Both the position numbers and the translations under genes were made by a program. From NCBI RefSeq assembly GCF_900021165.1, contig NZ_FCOQ01000013.1:206001-270000 (forward strand): 64,000 nucleotides of DNA, written 5' to 3'. The DNA is from Paenibacillus phocaeensis (GTDB taxonomy: Bacteria > Bacillota > Bacilli > Paenibacillales > Paenibacillaceae). Positions 7,760 to 17,754 of this stretch are shown one piece after another (positions within the stretch are counted from its first letter, which is position 1; every line of letters begins with the position of its first letter). The notes below the pieces were generated by a model. The model saw nothing but the letters and a program-made list of their open reading frames with translations. It searched no databases and had not been told where the DNA came from.

Positions 7760-9117
7760 TCAAATCCCTCTACATCCGGATTGTGATGATGTTCTTTGTT
7801 GCGATCTTGATCAGTCTGCTCGCTTCGGCCATGATTACGGGTTATCTCTATGAAAAATCGATACGGGAACAAATGCAAAATGGTTTAATTACTACAGGGC
7901 AAAGTCTGATCCGCATCTTCGATCGGGTCGGTTTTGAGAATCGAGCTTTGCTAATGGAAGATATCAAGGATTTGATGAACGGCAGCAGTATTCAAATTTA
8001 CGATCCCCAATTCAACGCTGAGAAGTACGGCGCAAAACCCGGGGTCTCGATTGGCGAGGACGAGATCAGACGGGCGCAGCGGGGCGATATCGTACGCGGG
8101 AACACCCAGGATGGAAATCTGTTTGTCGGTCTGAATTTTAAATATCAAGGACAGGGGTACGCCTTGTTCATCCAAACGGATGAAAGATTGCAAATCAGCG
8201 ATTCGCTCAGCGGAATTATTATAACGATGATCGCCATTTTAATGGTTGCCGGAAGCTTGTTTTTTGTATTGGAAGCCGCCTTTCTCATTCAACCGCTGCG
8301 TAAAATGACAGAAGCCACCCGGCGGATGGCCAGGGGGGATTTTAGCGCGGATTTGAAAGTAAGGCGCAAGGATGAGCTTGGCGTTCTGGTCCAAAGCTTT
8401 GACGAAATGCGCAAGCAGCTCCGGAAACTTGAACAGATGCGGCAGGACTTCGTGTCCAACGTGTCTCACGAGATTCAGTCGCCGCTAACTTCAATACGCG
8501 GTTTTGCCAAAGCGCTGAGAGAAGAACAGGTCAGCGATGAAGCGCGGAACCGCTATTTGGAGATCATCATTTCCGAGAGTGAGCGGATGTCGCGAATGAG
8601 CGAGAATTTGCTGAGACTCGCCTCTCTCGAATCCACGCACCATCCCTTCCATCCCGAATCGTTCCGGCTTGATGAGCAAATTCGCCAGGTTGCCGTGTCC
8701 TTCGAGCCCCAATGGTCCGCCAAGAAGATCACCGTCGATCTGAATTTGCCGATCTCCCAAATTTTCGGCGACCGGGATCAGTTAAATCAAGTTTGGATCA
8801 ATTTGTTAGGGAACAGCATTCGTTTCACGCCCGAGGGAGGAAGGATCGCCGTGTCTATCGCTCAAGGCGTCCAGCATGTTTCGGTGAAAATCCAGGACAC
8901 GGGCATCGGCATCCCTCTGGAGGACCAAAATCACATTTTCGAAAGATTTTACAAGGCGGACCGGTCAAGGAACCGGCTCCAGAACGGCAACGGCCTCGGG
9001 CTGGCGATCGTCAAAAAGATCGTCGACTTGCACCATGGATACATCGAAGTCCACAGCCAACCCGGCATGGGCACGGAACTCAAGGTGATCTTGCCCTATC
9101 ACAGCTTCAAGCCGTAA
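7756..9117 (+). CDS. HAMP-domain sensor histidine kinase
   Basis: A 453-residue membrane kinase: TM1 at about 8-30, a short extracytoplasmic loop of about 120 residues, TM2 at about 152-176, HAMP, HisKA with His238 in SNVSHEIQSPLTS, and an HATPase domain (N box WINLLGNSIRFTP, G1 DTGIGIP, G2 NGLGLAIVKK). Its ATG overlaps the TGA of the upstream regulator (ATGA), showing translational coupling and a cognate pair. The small sensor loop and the downstream efflux genes suggest it senses membrane stress or an amphiphilic compound; this is inference. No close named orthologue is recognised. Confidence 0.92.
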   Translation: MIKSLYIRIVMMFFVAILISLLASAMITGYLYEKSIREQMQNGLITTGQSLIRIFDRVGFENRALLMEDIKDLMNGSSIQIYDPQFNAEKYGAKPGVSIGEDEIRRAQRGDIVRGNTQDGNLFVGLNFKYQGQGYALFIQTDERLQISDSLSGIIITMIAILMVAGSLFFVLEAAFLIQPLRKMTEATRRMARGDFSADLKVRRKDELGVLVQSFDEMRKQLRKLEQMRQDFVSNVSHEIQSPLTSIRGFAKALREEQVSDEARNRYLEIIISESERMSRMSENLLRLASLESTHHPFHPESFRLDEQIRQVAVSFEPQWSAKKITVDLNLPISQIFGDRDQLNQVWINLLGNSIRFTPEGGRIAVSIAQGVQHVSVKIQDTGIGIPLEDQNHIFERFYKADRSRNRLQNGNGLGLAIVKKIVDLHHGYIEVHSQPGMGTELKVILPYHSFKP

Positions 9118-9133
9118 CGGATGATTCCCTTCA

Positions 9134-9165
9134 TTCACATTCAGTTCACATTCATTAGGTAATCT
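9134..9165 (+). promoter_or_regulatory. Direct-repeat activator site and -10 element upstream of the RND pump
   Basis: Two identical 10-nt repeats TTCACATTCA at 9134-9143 and 9145-9154 give TTCACA half-sites with an 11-bp period, the geometry bound by PhoB/PhoP-class dimers. A TAATCT -10-like element is at 9160-9165, so the repeats overlap the -35 position. This suggests a second promoter for the pump genes activated by the adjacent response regulator. Confidence 0.5.
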
Positions 9166-9187
9166 GTCCTGAGATAGGAGGATTGCC

Positions 9188-12100
9188 ATGAACAAACTAA
9201 CCAGCTTCTCCATGAAAAATATAGGGGCCGTCATCATTATTATCCTAATGCTGTTCGGCGGAGGGCTGTACGCTGCTGGAAAACTGAAAACGGAAGTCAT
9301 GCCGGACATGTCCATCCCCGTTGTGGTGGTCACCGTACAGTATGTCGGATCTCCAAACGATGTCATGGAGCTCGTGACGAAACCCCTGGAGAAGAAATTA
9401 GCCAATGCGGAAGGGGTCACGTCACTTGATTCCACATCAAGCGACAATTTCTCCATGATCATCGTCAACCTAAAGGAAAATACCGACACGGAGAAGAAGA
9501 AGCAAGATCTCGAAAGCTTGCTCCAGGACGTGGACCTCCCCGATTCGGCGTCCACTCCCAAAGTATCGACATTTGGGTTTGCGTCCGTCCCCGCCTACTA
9601 TTTGGCGATTTCCGCGGATAACGGAATGAGCCAGGCGGAACTGGACCAATGGTACCAAAAAGAAATCAAACCCGGACTGGAGGCAACCCCGGGATTTGAC
9701 CATATGGACGAAATCGGAGCTCGCGAAACAACGCTGAGCATCAAGCTGGATGCGGGTCAGCTCAATGCTTATGGCCTCACGCCTCCGCTGGTTTCCAATC
9801 TGGTGCGTCAGAACCTCACCTCTTTGCCTACCGGCGAGGTTAAGATCGACGGAAATTCTTTAATGGCCCGGGTAAAGAGCGATACCAACAGCGTGTACGC
9901 TTTAGAGAACCTGGAACTCGCAACCCCCTACGGTACAAGCGTGCGCCTGGGGCAAATCGGCAAGATCGAATCGATTTCGGAATCCGATTTCGTCGCCCGG
10001 GTGGACGGCAACCCGGCCATCGGCATCCAGTTATATAAAACAAGCGATGCCAACGCGGTAGAGTTTGCCCAAGCGATCAATCAACAGCTGGAAAATTGGC
10101 ATAACCAGGAGCCGAATATTCAATTCAAAACGATTTACGATATGTCGGTGGAGGTCAGCACCTCGATTTCGGGCATGCTCCACGAAGGCCTCACCGGGGC
10201 GCTGTTGGCCGCGCTGATGATTTTGTTGTTTTTGCGGAACATTCGCATGACGATAATCGTCCTGGTCTCGATCCCGCTGTCGATCTTAATCACGCTGCTC
10301 GTCATGAACTATATGGATATCTCGCTAAACATTTTGACGCTGGGCGGGATGTTTATTGCGATCGGACGCGTGGTGGACGACAGTATCGTCGTGATCGAGA
10401 ATATTTACTCCCATCTGCAAAAGACGCAAGAGCGCGGCGAATCGGTGATTAAACAGGCGACGCTCGAGGTCGGTTCCGCCATCACCTCCTCCACGCTGAC
10501 GACGGTTGGCGTGTTCGCCCCGCTTGGCATGGTTAGCGGCATTGCCGGCCAACTGTTCCGCCCGTTTGCGATTACGTTGGTTTGCGCGATGTTGGCCTCG
10601 TTGCTGGTAGCGCTGACGGTCATTCCGATGCTGGCAAAACTGCTGGTGCTGCGCGGCGCGAAAATCAAACACGAGGAGCAGAAGACGGGCCGCATTCTCA
10701 CCACTTACCGCAAGGTGTCGGAGTGGACGCTCCGCAACCCGATAAAAACCTTGCTCTCCGCAGGACTTTTATTTATCGGATCCATTATAGGCTCCGTTCC
10801 GTTCCTGTCGGTCACCCTGATTCCGGAAGACGAACCTCCGCGGGCGTTTTATTTTTCCGTAAAAATGCCTTACGAAACTTCCCTGGAAACGATGGATTCC
10901 AAAGTAAGGGACATGGAAGATATCCTGAAGAGCGCCAAGGATACCGGCGGAGAGTCCCAGTTTACATTTATCGAATCGCTGGTCGGATTCGGCGGCTCGT
11001 CCGGTATCGGCCCAGTCGAGGCGACTCCTTACAGAGCACAGATTTTTACGGAAGTTACCGAAGGCAGCGATACAAAACAGGTGCAGGAACGATACAAGAA
11101 CCTCCTGCTGGCGGAGCTTCCCCAAGGCTCGGAATTGGAGGTTTATTCGCTGCAAGGCAGTACCGGGGGAACTACGGATTTCCAGTACTCCTTAAAAGGG
11201 GAAGATTTGAACCGACTGAAGGAAGCTGCAACGCTATTGAAAGAACGCTTGAAGGAATTTCCGCAGCTTAGCGAAATTTCGGATTCCCTTAGCGACGCTA
11301 AAAAAGAGCTGGAAATCGAGGTTGCCCAAACGAAAGCGCAGCAATACGGGCTTAATGCATCAACCGTTCAACAAACCGTGGCCAGTTGGCTGATGAAAGC
11401 CGACCTCGGCGAGCTAAAGCTGGATAACGTGACTTATACGACCACGTTGGAATTGGACAAATCCGATAAGGATACCTTGGCCAAGCTGGGGGAGATCCCC
11501 TTCCAAACGGCGAACGGAACCCTTGTATACCTGGAGGAGATCGCCAAGCTGGAACTGATCGATGCCGCCGCGAGCATCAGCCGAAACGATCAAGAGCAGG
11601 TGATCTCGATCACGGCCAAGATCAACAGCGAAAATAAAGGGGGAGTCAGCGCACAGGTTGCACAAGCCCTTAACAAGGTTGAACTTCCAGATGGGGTAAC
11701 GCGCGAAATCGGTGGGATCAATGAGGATATCGGCGAGAGCTTCTCGCAGCTGTTCGTTGCCATGGCCGTCGCCGTCTTCGTTGTCTATTTGATTATGGTA
11801 CTGTCCTTCGGGAATACCAGCGCGCCGTTTGCCATCTTGTTCTCGCTCCCGCTGGCGGTAATCGGCGGCTTGCTCGGCTTGCTGTTGACCGGGGAAGCCC
11901 TCAGCATTACATCGCTGATCGGCTTTATGATGCTGATCGGTATCGTCGTCACCAACGCGATCCTGTTGATCGACCGGACGCAGCAACTTCGCCAGGAAGG
12001 CTACTCGGTTCGCCATGCGCTTCTGGAAGCCGGCACCCTGCGCCTTCGGCCGATTATCATGACAGCCGGGGTAACGATGGTGGCGATGCTGCCGCTCGCG

Positions 12101-12322
12101 CTCGGATTAACCGAAGGGGGAGCGATTATTTCCAAAGGGATGGCTGTTGTCGTCATCGGTGGATTGGTCTCGTCGACGATTCTGACGCTGGTTGTCGTAC
12201 CGGTAGTTTATGAAATGATCGAATCAGCCAAGAACCGGATCGCCAAGTTATTTCATCGGGGCGGGAAAACAACAGCAGCATCTCATCATGACAACGGGGA
12301 AGGAGTAGAGGTCGATGGATAA
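9188..12322 (+). CDS. RND-family multidrug efflux permease (AcrB/SwrC-like)
   Basis: A 1044-residue inner-membrane proton-driven exporter. It has the RND layout: TM1 near residues 12-30, a large extracytoplasmic porter loop, a block of about five helices, a second large loop and a final helix block. The proton-relay Asp pair is in GRVVDDSIVVIENI at about residues 396-397. N-terminal KTEVMPDMSIPVVVVTVQY is typical of Gram-positive SwrC/YerP-type pumps, which export surfactants and lipophilic drugs. A GATAGGAGG ribosome-binding site precedes ATG 9188. It overlaps the adaptor gene by 8 bases. Substrate is not evident from sequence. Confidence 0.93.
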   Translation: MNKLTSFSMKNIGAVIIIILMLFGGGLYAAGKLKTEVMPDMSIPVVVVTVQYVGSPNDVMELVTKPLEKKLANAEGVTSLDSTSSDNFSMIIVNLKENTDTEKKKQDLESLLQDVDLPDSASTPKVSTFGFASVPAYYLAISADNGMSQAELDQWYQKEIKPGLEATPGFDHMDEIGARETTLSIKLDAGQLNAYGLTPPLVSNLVRQNLTSLPTGEVKIDGNSLMARVKSDTNSVYALENLELATPYGTSVRLGQIGKIESISESDFVARVDGNPAIGIQLYKTSDANAVEFAQAINQQLENWHNQEPNIQFKTIYDMSVEVSTSISGMLHEGLTGALLAALMILLFLRNIRMTIIVLVSIPLSILITLLVMNYMDISLNILTLGGMFIAIGRVVDDSIVVIENIYSHLQKTQERGESVIKQATLEVGSAITSSTLTTVGVFAPLGMVSGIAGQLFRPFAITLVCAMLASLLVALTVIPMLAKLLVLRGAKIKHEEQKTGRILTTYRKVSEWTLRNPIKTLLSAGLLFIGSIIGSVPFLSVTLIPEDEPPRAFYFSVKMPYETSLETMDSKVRDMEDILKSAKDTGGESQFTFIESLVGFGGSSGIGPVEATPYRAQIFTEVTEGSDTKQVQERYKNLLLAELPQGSELEVYSLQGSTGGTTDFQYSLKGEDLNRLKEAATLLKERLKEFPQLSEISDSLSDAKKELEIEVAQTKAQQYGLNASTVQQTVASWLMKADLGELKLDNVTYTTTLELDKSDKDTLAKLGEIPFQTANGTLVYLEEIAKLELIDAAASISRNDQEQVISITAKINSENKGGVSAQVAQALNKVELPDGVTREIGGINEDIGESFSQLFVAMAVAVFVVYLIMVLSFGNTSAPFAILFSLPLAVIGGLLGLLLTGEALSITSLIGFMMLIGIVVTNAILLIDRTQQLRQEGYSVRHALLEAGTLRLRPIIMTAGVTMVAMLPLALGLTEGGAIISKGMAVVVIGGLVSSTILTLVVVPVVYEMIESAKNRIAKLFHRGGKTTAASHHDNGEGVEVDG

Positions 12323-13367
12323 CAAAGCATGGAAAAAACTCGCGCTGGGCGGCATCTTCCTGGTCTCGGCCGCAATCATTGCCGCCGGCTGCACCAAACA
12401 ACAGGAACCCGCGCCGCAAAACCTGAGCGTGTCTCAAAAACCGACCGTTAAGGTGAGCACGGCCGAGAAAAGAAACATCGGCGATCCGCAGGAAGTCGTC
12501 GCCGAAGTGGCTTCGGCGGTACAGCGCGATATCGTCGTGAAGGCCGGCGGTGATGTGCTGAAAGCTCCGAAAAAACGCGGGGATCTGGTCAACAAGGGGG
12601 ATCTGTTGTTTGAACTGGATCCCGCCGATGTGCTTTTGCAAAAGCAGAAGGCGGAAATCTCGCTGCGCACCGCGCAGGAGAACTTAAAAAACGGCCAATT
12701 CGCCAACTCCGGCGATTCGAGCGCCCTGCAACCGTTAAAGGATCAGGTTAAACTGGCGCAAATCGGCATCGAGGAGTTAAACCGGACGCTGAAAAATTAC
12801 AAAGTCACAGCACCTATTAGCGGTATCCTGACTGATTTTTCAATCGAAGCCGGAATGACGATAAACCCCGGGACCGTCGGTAAAGTCCAGCAAATCAATC
12901 CGGTCACGATCAAAGCCAATATTACCGAAGATCATGCGAAACTCATCCGGGGCAAAACCGAGTTGCAATTCTACACCTCAGATCATCCGGACTCTTTAAT
13001 GAAAGCCAGAATCGATTATCTTGCCGACATTATGGATACCCAGCAAAGAACGTACGCCCTCGAGCTGAAGGCGGACAATGCCGACCTGGCCTTGAAACCG
13101 GGGACCAAGGTCCAGCTTCAACTGACCGACCAAGCGGAGCAGGAAGTACTAACGATTCCAACCACCGCCATTATCCGCGAGGGATCGGACACCTTTGCCT
13201 ACGTTGTTACCGGAGGCAAGGTGGAAAAACGTACGGTACGGCTCGGGCGCCTGAACGAAATGTACCAAGAAATCATTGAAGGCATCGAACCCGGTGAACA
13301 GGTCGCCGTTTCCGGGCAACATCAGTTAAAGGATCAACAACTGGTGGAGGCCATAGCTGATAAATAA
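12315..13367 (+). CDS. RND efflux periplasmic-adaptor (membrane fusion) lipoprotein
   Basis: A 350-residue adaptor. The N-terminal signal ends in a lipobox (SAAIIAAGC, Cys26), so it is anchored on the outer face of the membrane. A biotinyl/lipoyl-like hairpin (GGDVLKAPKKRGDLVNKGDLL), an alpha-helical hairpin and beta-barrel/proximal domains follow (TAIIREGSDTFAYVV near the end). In a Gram-positive cell it probably assists the RND permease in delivering substrate past the membrane or wall. It overlaps the permease gene by 8 bases, so the two are coupled. A bidirectional terminator follows at 13383. Confidence 0.92.
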   Translation: MDNKAWKKLALGGIFLVSAAIIAAGCTKQQEPAPQNLSVSQKPTVKVSTAEKRNIGDPQEVVAEVASAVQRDIVVKAGGDVLKAPKKRGDLVNKGDLLFELDPADVLLQKQKAEISLRTAQENLKNGQFANSGDSSALQPLKDQVKLAQIGIEELNRTLKNYKVTAPISGILTDFSIEAGMTINPGTVGKVQQINPVTIKANITEDHAKLIRGKTELQFYTSDHPDSLMKARIDYLADIMDTQQRTYALELKADNADLALKPGTKVQLQLTDQAEQEVLTIPTTAIIREGSDTFAYVVTGGKVEKRTVRLGRLNEMYQEIIEGIEPGEQVAVSGQHQLKDQQLVEAIADK

Positions 13368-13382
13368 AAGGAGTCCGGCTTA

Positions 13383-13442
13383 AAACAACCTGGCCCGAGC
13401 GCCTCATCCTCATGGGATGACGGTACTCGGGCCAGGTTGTTT
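13383..13442. terminator. Bidirectional intrinsic terminator between convergent genes
   Basis: Perfect 17-bp arms (13383-13399 and 13426-13442, AAACAACCTGGCCCGAG and its complement) enclose a second small stem TCATCC/GGATGA. A/T tracts flank both ends, suiting both the efflux operon and the M23 peptidase gene. Confidence 0.85.
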
Positions 13443-13451
13443 GTCTAGGAA

Positions 13452-15002
13452 TTACAGGTACTTCATCGGGTTCTGAATACTTCCGTTCTTGTGGATCTCG
13501 AAATGCAGATGCGTGCCGGTCGAACGCCCGGTGCTGCCCATGACGCCGATCTTGTCGCCTTTCTCGACGACTTGCCCTTTCTTCACGCTGGTCTTGCTCA
13601 GATGGCCGTACAGCGTTTCATAACCATTCTTGTGGTCGATGATGATCACGTTGCCGTAGCCTGTCTTCGTCCCGACGAACGACACGACACCGTCATCGGC
13701 GGCGAGAATGCTGCGGTTCGAGGACACCAGATCGACGCCTTTATGCGTCCGCCCCCAGCGTTCGCCATAACTGCTCGTCATCTTAGCGCTGGATACCGGC
13801 CAGGCAAACTGCCCGGTTCCTTCGCCCAGCACGACCTTCGTGCCGCGAACAACGATCTTTGGCGACGATTTCTTCGTCACTTCCTGGCCCAGCCATTCTT
13901 CATCCACGACCATGCCGTTTTCCTTCGTAATCCGGTACTCCATTGTCTTCAGCCCGCTGGCCCCCGGCGAGATCACCTTGGTCTCCCCCGCCCGCATGCT
14001 GGCGTTCGTCTTGACGATCACCTGCGGTTCAGTGACGATCTCCTCCATCACATGCTCCACCGTCCGAACCGTGAGGGCCGGCTGCATCGCCTTCACATTC
14101 AGCAGCGTTCCAATCTGCAGCGTCAACTCCTCAATCCCGGGGTTGTTCGCAAACAGCTCTTTCTGAGTCACCTCAAAACGGGCCGCAATCGACGAGATCG
14201 TGTCCCCTTCCTGTACCTCATACTGAATGGCTTCCTCGTCCCCCTGAAGGATCTTTCGTACCGCTTCCTCGGGACTCATCACCTTGTTCGGGTCGGATTT
14301 GACCTCTCCTTGCGCCACCTCTTCGGCAATTTCCACCGTTTCCAGGGTGGCGCTGGAGGCTTTCGTCTTAGCCCCCGTCGACGCGCTGCCGCCGGTCCGT
14401 TTCACTTTAGCGGCCAGCGTGCTGGCCTCCACATTCGGGGCGTATTGCGATTTAACCCGGTCCAGCACCTCCCGGGCCGCCGCCTGGTCTTTCACAACGG
14501 CAATGACCTTACCGTCTACCTTCAGCTCCACGCCTTTGGCAAATCCCGTCAGCATCCCGTACAGCTCGTTCAGTGTTGACTCTGCGTCAACCTCGGCCTT
14601 GTAGGCCTCTTCCGGTTTCGTCGTGATTACCTCGGTATTCACCGCCATGATCACGTCCGGGTATTTCTGTTTATATTCCTGCTCTTTCCGTTCAATCAGA
14701 GCTTGTAGTTGCGATTCGCTCGCGATCGTGCCAATTTCCTTCCCGCCAACGTAGACCCGGTAATAGGATACCGTATTGGCCTTGACGTACTGCTGCCCCG
14801 CCAAATAGACCGTACCGGCAATGAGCACCACCGCGGCCCCGGCCAGAGCGACCTTGCGGGATTTAAGAAGATAGGGCCACTTCCGTCCCGTTTCTGGTTC
14901 GGATGTCTCTGAATCGTTTTCCGGGCGGCTGTGTTGCTCTTGCGTCGAAGAAGTGTGATTTCCGCGCCACAGCTGCCAACGTTTTCCCGTAAAACCTTTC
15001 AT
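13452..15002 (-). CDS. Membrane-anchored M23 endopeptidase with LysM and G5 domains
   Basis: A 516-residue protein with a basic/polar cytoplasmic N-terminus, one transmembrane helix at about residues 50-70 (VALAGAAVVLIAGTVYLAG), an extracytoplasmic linker, a LysM domain (YEVQEGDTISSIAARFEV), a G5-like domain (residues about 310-390) and a C-terminal M23/LytM domain with zinc ligands in THKGVDL and HLHFEIH. M23 enzymes cut peptidoglycan peptide cross-links; the intact HxH and HxxxD motifs suggest an active hydrolase. AAAGGAGAT precedes ATG 15002. Such genes are often WalR targets, but no good WalR box was found upstream. Confidence 0.92.
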   Translation of the reverse strand: MKGFTGKRWQLWRGNHTSSTQEQHSRPENDSETSEPETGRKWPYLLKSRKVALAGAAVVLIAGTVYLAGQQYVKANTVSYYRVYVGGKEIGTIASESQLQALIERKEQEYKQKYPDVIMAVNTEVITTKPEEAYKAEVDAESTLNELYGMLTGFAKGVELKVDGKVIAVVKDQAAAREVLDRVKSQYAPNVEASTLAAKVKRTGGSASTGAKTKASSATLETVEIAEEVAQGEVKSDPNKVMSPEEAVRKILQGDEEAIQYEVQEGDTISSIAARFEVTQKELFANNPGIEELTLQIGTLLNVKAMQPALTVRTVEHVMEEIVTEPQVIVKTNASMRAGETKVISPGASGLKTMEYRITKENGMVVDEEWLGQEVTKKSSPKIVVRGTKVVLGEGTGQFAWPVSSAKMTSSYGERWGRTHKGVDLVSSNRSILAADDGVVSFVGTKTGYGNVIIIDHKNGYETLYGHLSKTSVKKGQVVEKGDKIGVMGSTGRSTGTHLHFEIHKNGSIQNPMKYL

Positions 15003-15126
15003 ACCGATCTCCTTTATTTATCGACTCGATTCGACTTAAAATGGTTTCAAAATTTTAACCTTTTGCCGCTATTGTTAACTTTAACACAGCCCAACAGGAG
15101 ATTTCAACTTTGAAAAAAATGCAAAC

Positions 15127-15148
15127 AACCCGCTTAACGAAGCGGGTT
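15127..15148 (-). terminator. Intrinsic terminator downstream of the 15241 gene
   Basis: AACCCGCTT/AAGCGGGTT arms close on an AACG loop; on the minus strand the stem is followed by GTTTGCATTTTTTTC. Confidence 0.75.
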
Positions 15149-15240
15149 CTCACGGTTTTTGCGGCCCTCTGACCGAGTTTATAAATTTACAATCCTGTGA
15201 ATGTTAACGCTGACATTCCCTGTCGACAAGCCATTTAGCG

Positions 15241-15972
15241 CTATTTTTTTAACAGTTCCATGACTTTGGCGTATTCGGTTTTATCCAAATATTTGGACAA
15301 CATCTGCTCGATATTTATCATCTCCGTCTCCGTCAGTCCGCCCTCCAGCGCTTCGGTCAAAATTTGCATCTCCCCCTGCGGCAGCTTCTTCATGAGAATG
15401 GCGAAGATTTCCTCCTTCTGCGCATCGGGCAGCTCTTCCTTCTTGGCGACAAGGTCGTCCGGGGTCACCACCACCTGCTGGTCCTCGCCCAGCGCATCTC
15501 CGCCGCTCATTCCGCCCATGACCGGCAGGGCATCCTCCGGGGCGTCAGCATTCGCATCCGTCTCGTTCGCACCCTTGCCCGCACCCCCAGCTGGCGGAGT
15601 TCCGTTGCTGTCCGTCGTCTTCCCGGTCGAACCGGCAGGATTCTTTTCACTCGTGCCGGAGGTGTCTCCCAAGTTCCCCCCGGTTTTACCCGAGTCTGCA
15701 TCGGCGACGGAGTCCCTGTCGACTTTGTCAGCGTCATCGCCTTGAGCCGCTCCCCCTTCCGCCTGATTCTCACGGTTGGAGGTCCCCCCGAATCCCAGCA
15801 TTCCCTTCATGATCCCGCCGACGCTGGGAGCTTGCCCTGTAAGCGGCAGGTTATAACTGCTCATGAGCGATTGAATATACGAATTGACAATGTATCCCGT
15901 CGTGACAACGGTCAATAGGCTGACCGCTACGATCGTTATGCATAATTTCAGAATCCATCCGAGCCATTTCAT
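15241..15972 (-). CDS. Unknown membrane-anchored protein with a low-complexity linker
   Basis: A 243-residue protein not assigned to a named family. An N-terminal hydrophobic segment (about residues 5-28, ILKLCITIVAVSLLTVVTTG) could be a signal anchor. A Gly/Ser/Thr/Asp/Asn-rich, probably disordered region spans about residues 60-160, then a charged helical C-terminal domain (about 165-243) with repeated acidic/Leu patterns (EEIFAILMKKLPQGEM, EMINIEQMLSKYL). It is monocistronic between the M23 gene and purA, with its own terminator at 15127. The layout suggests an extracytoplasmic helical module on a flexible tether; function unknown. Confidence 0.7.
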   Translation of the reverse strand: MKWLGWILKLCITIVAVSLLTVVTTGYIVNSYIQSLMSSYNLPLTGQAPSVGGIMKGMLGFGGTSNRENQAEGGAAQGDDADKVDRDSVADADSGKTGGNLGDTSGTSEKNPAGSTGKTTDSNGTPPAGGAGKGANETDANADAPEDALPVMGGMSGGDALGEDQQVVVTPDDLVAKKEELPDAQKEEIFAILMKKLPQGEMQILTEALEGGLTETEMINIEQMLSKYLDKTEYAKVMELLKK

Positions 15973-16074
15973 CGTTTTGTCCTCCTACGGCCTCAGAATC
16001 TAGTCTCTCAACCTCCAGTATGGACGGAGAAACCCGATTTCAACCTTAGCAGGGGCCAAATCTAGATAAAGAAA

Positions 16075-16111
16075 CCGCCGGCAGAGCGATGTTTCCATCC
16101 TCTATCGGCGG
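16075..16111 (-). terminator. purA intrinsic terminator
   Basis: On the minus strand CCGCCG, AGAG and GATG pair in turn with CATC, CTCT and CGGCGG around a GAAA tetraloop; TTTCTTTA follows. Confidence 0.8.
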
Positions 16112-16144
16112 CTCGTTGCATGATTCGTAGTCTACAATTCTTCG

Positions 16145-17467
<1,323 letters not shown>

Positions 17468-17618
17468 TTAAGCATTACAAAAAGACAGCCTTCCCATAGT
17501 TGATGGCTCCCGCCCGCAACCCCTAGGCCGATCCAACATTTCCAACTTGTTGTATACGCTAACAACGTGATCTCTGCCGTTCAATCGCAATTAATCATCG
17601 CTTTAACGCAGCAATACC

Positions 17619-17696
17619 AGTTTAACAGTGTCTATTTTTAAAGTCAAATTGAAAAACGAACGATTTAAAGGTACCATTTTACAAATGTTCGGAATT
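17619..17696 (-). promoter_or_regulatory. purA promoter with paired PurR boxes
   Basis: On the minus strand TTGACT (17642-17647) and TAAACT (17619-17624) are 17 bases apart. Immediately upstream are two inverted PurBoxes: AATTCCGAACATT on the minus strand at 17684-17696 matches the AWWWCCGAACWWT consensus at all 13 positions, and AAAAACGAACGAT on the plus strand at 17652-17664 matches 11 of 13. This is the arrangement bound by the PurR repressor in Firmicutes. The implied leader is about 180 nt; nothing else is recognised in the rest of the gap up to 17754. Confidence 0.75.
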
Positions 17697-17754
17697 ATTG
17701 CATGAATGCGTTTGAAGCCCGGTTTCCTTCCCCTAGATGCAGCCTTAATCCTCG

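Noticed and set aside
15060..15090. A possible WalR box (TGTTAA-like repeats) upstream of the M23 peptidase
   Set aside because: The half-sites are inverted rather than direct with 5-bp spacing, so they do not fit the WalR consensus.
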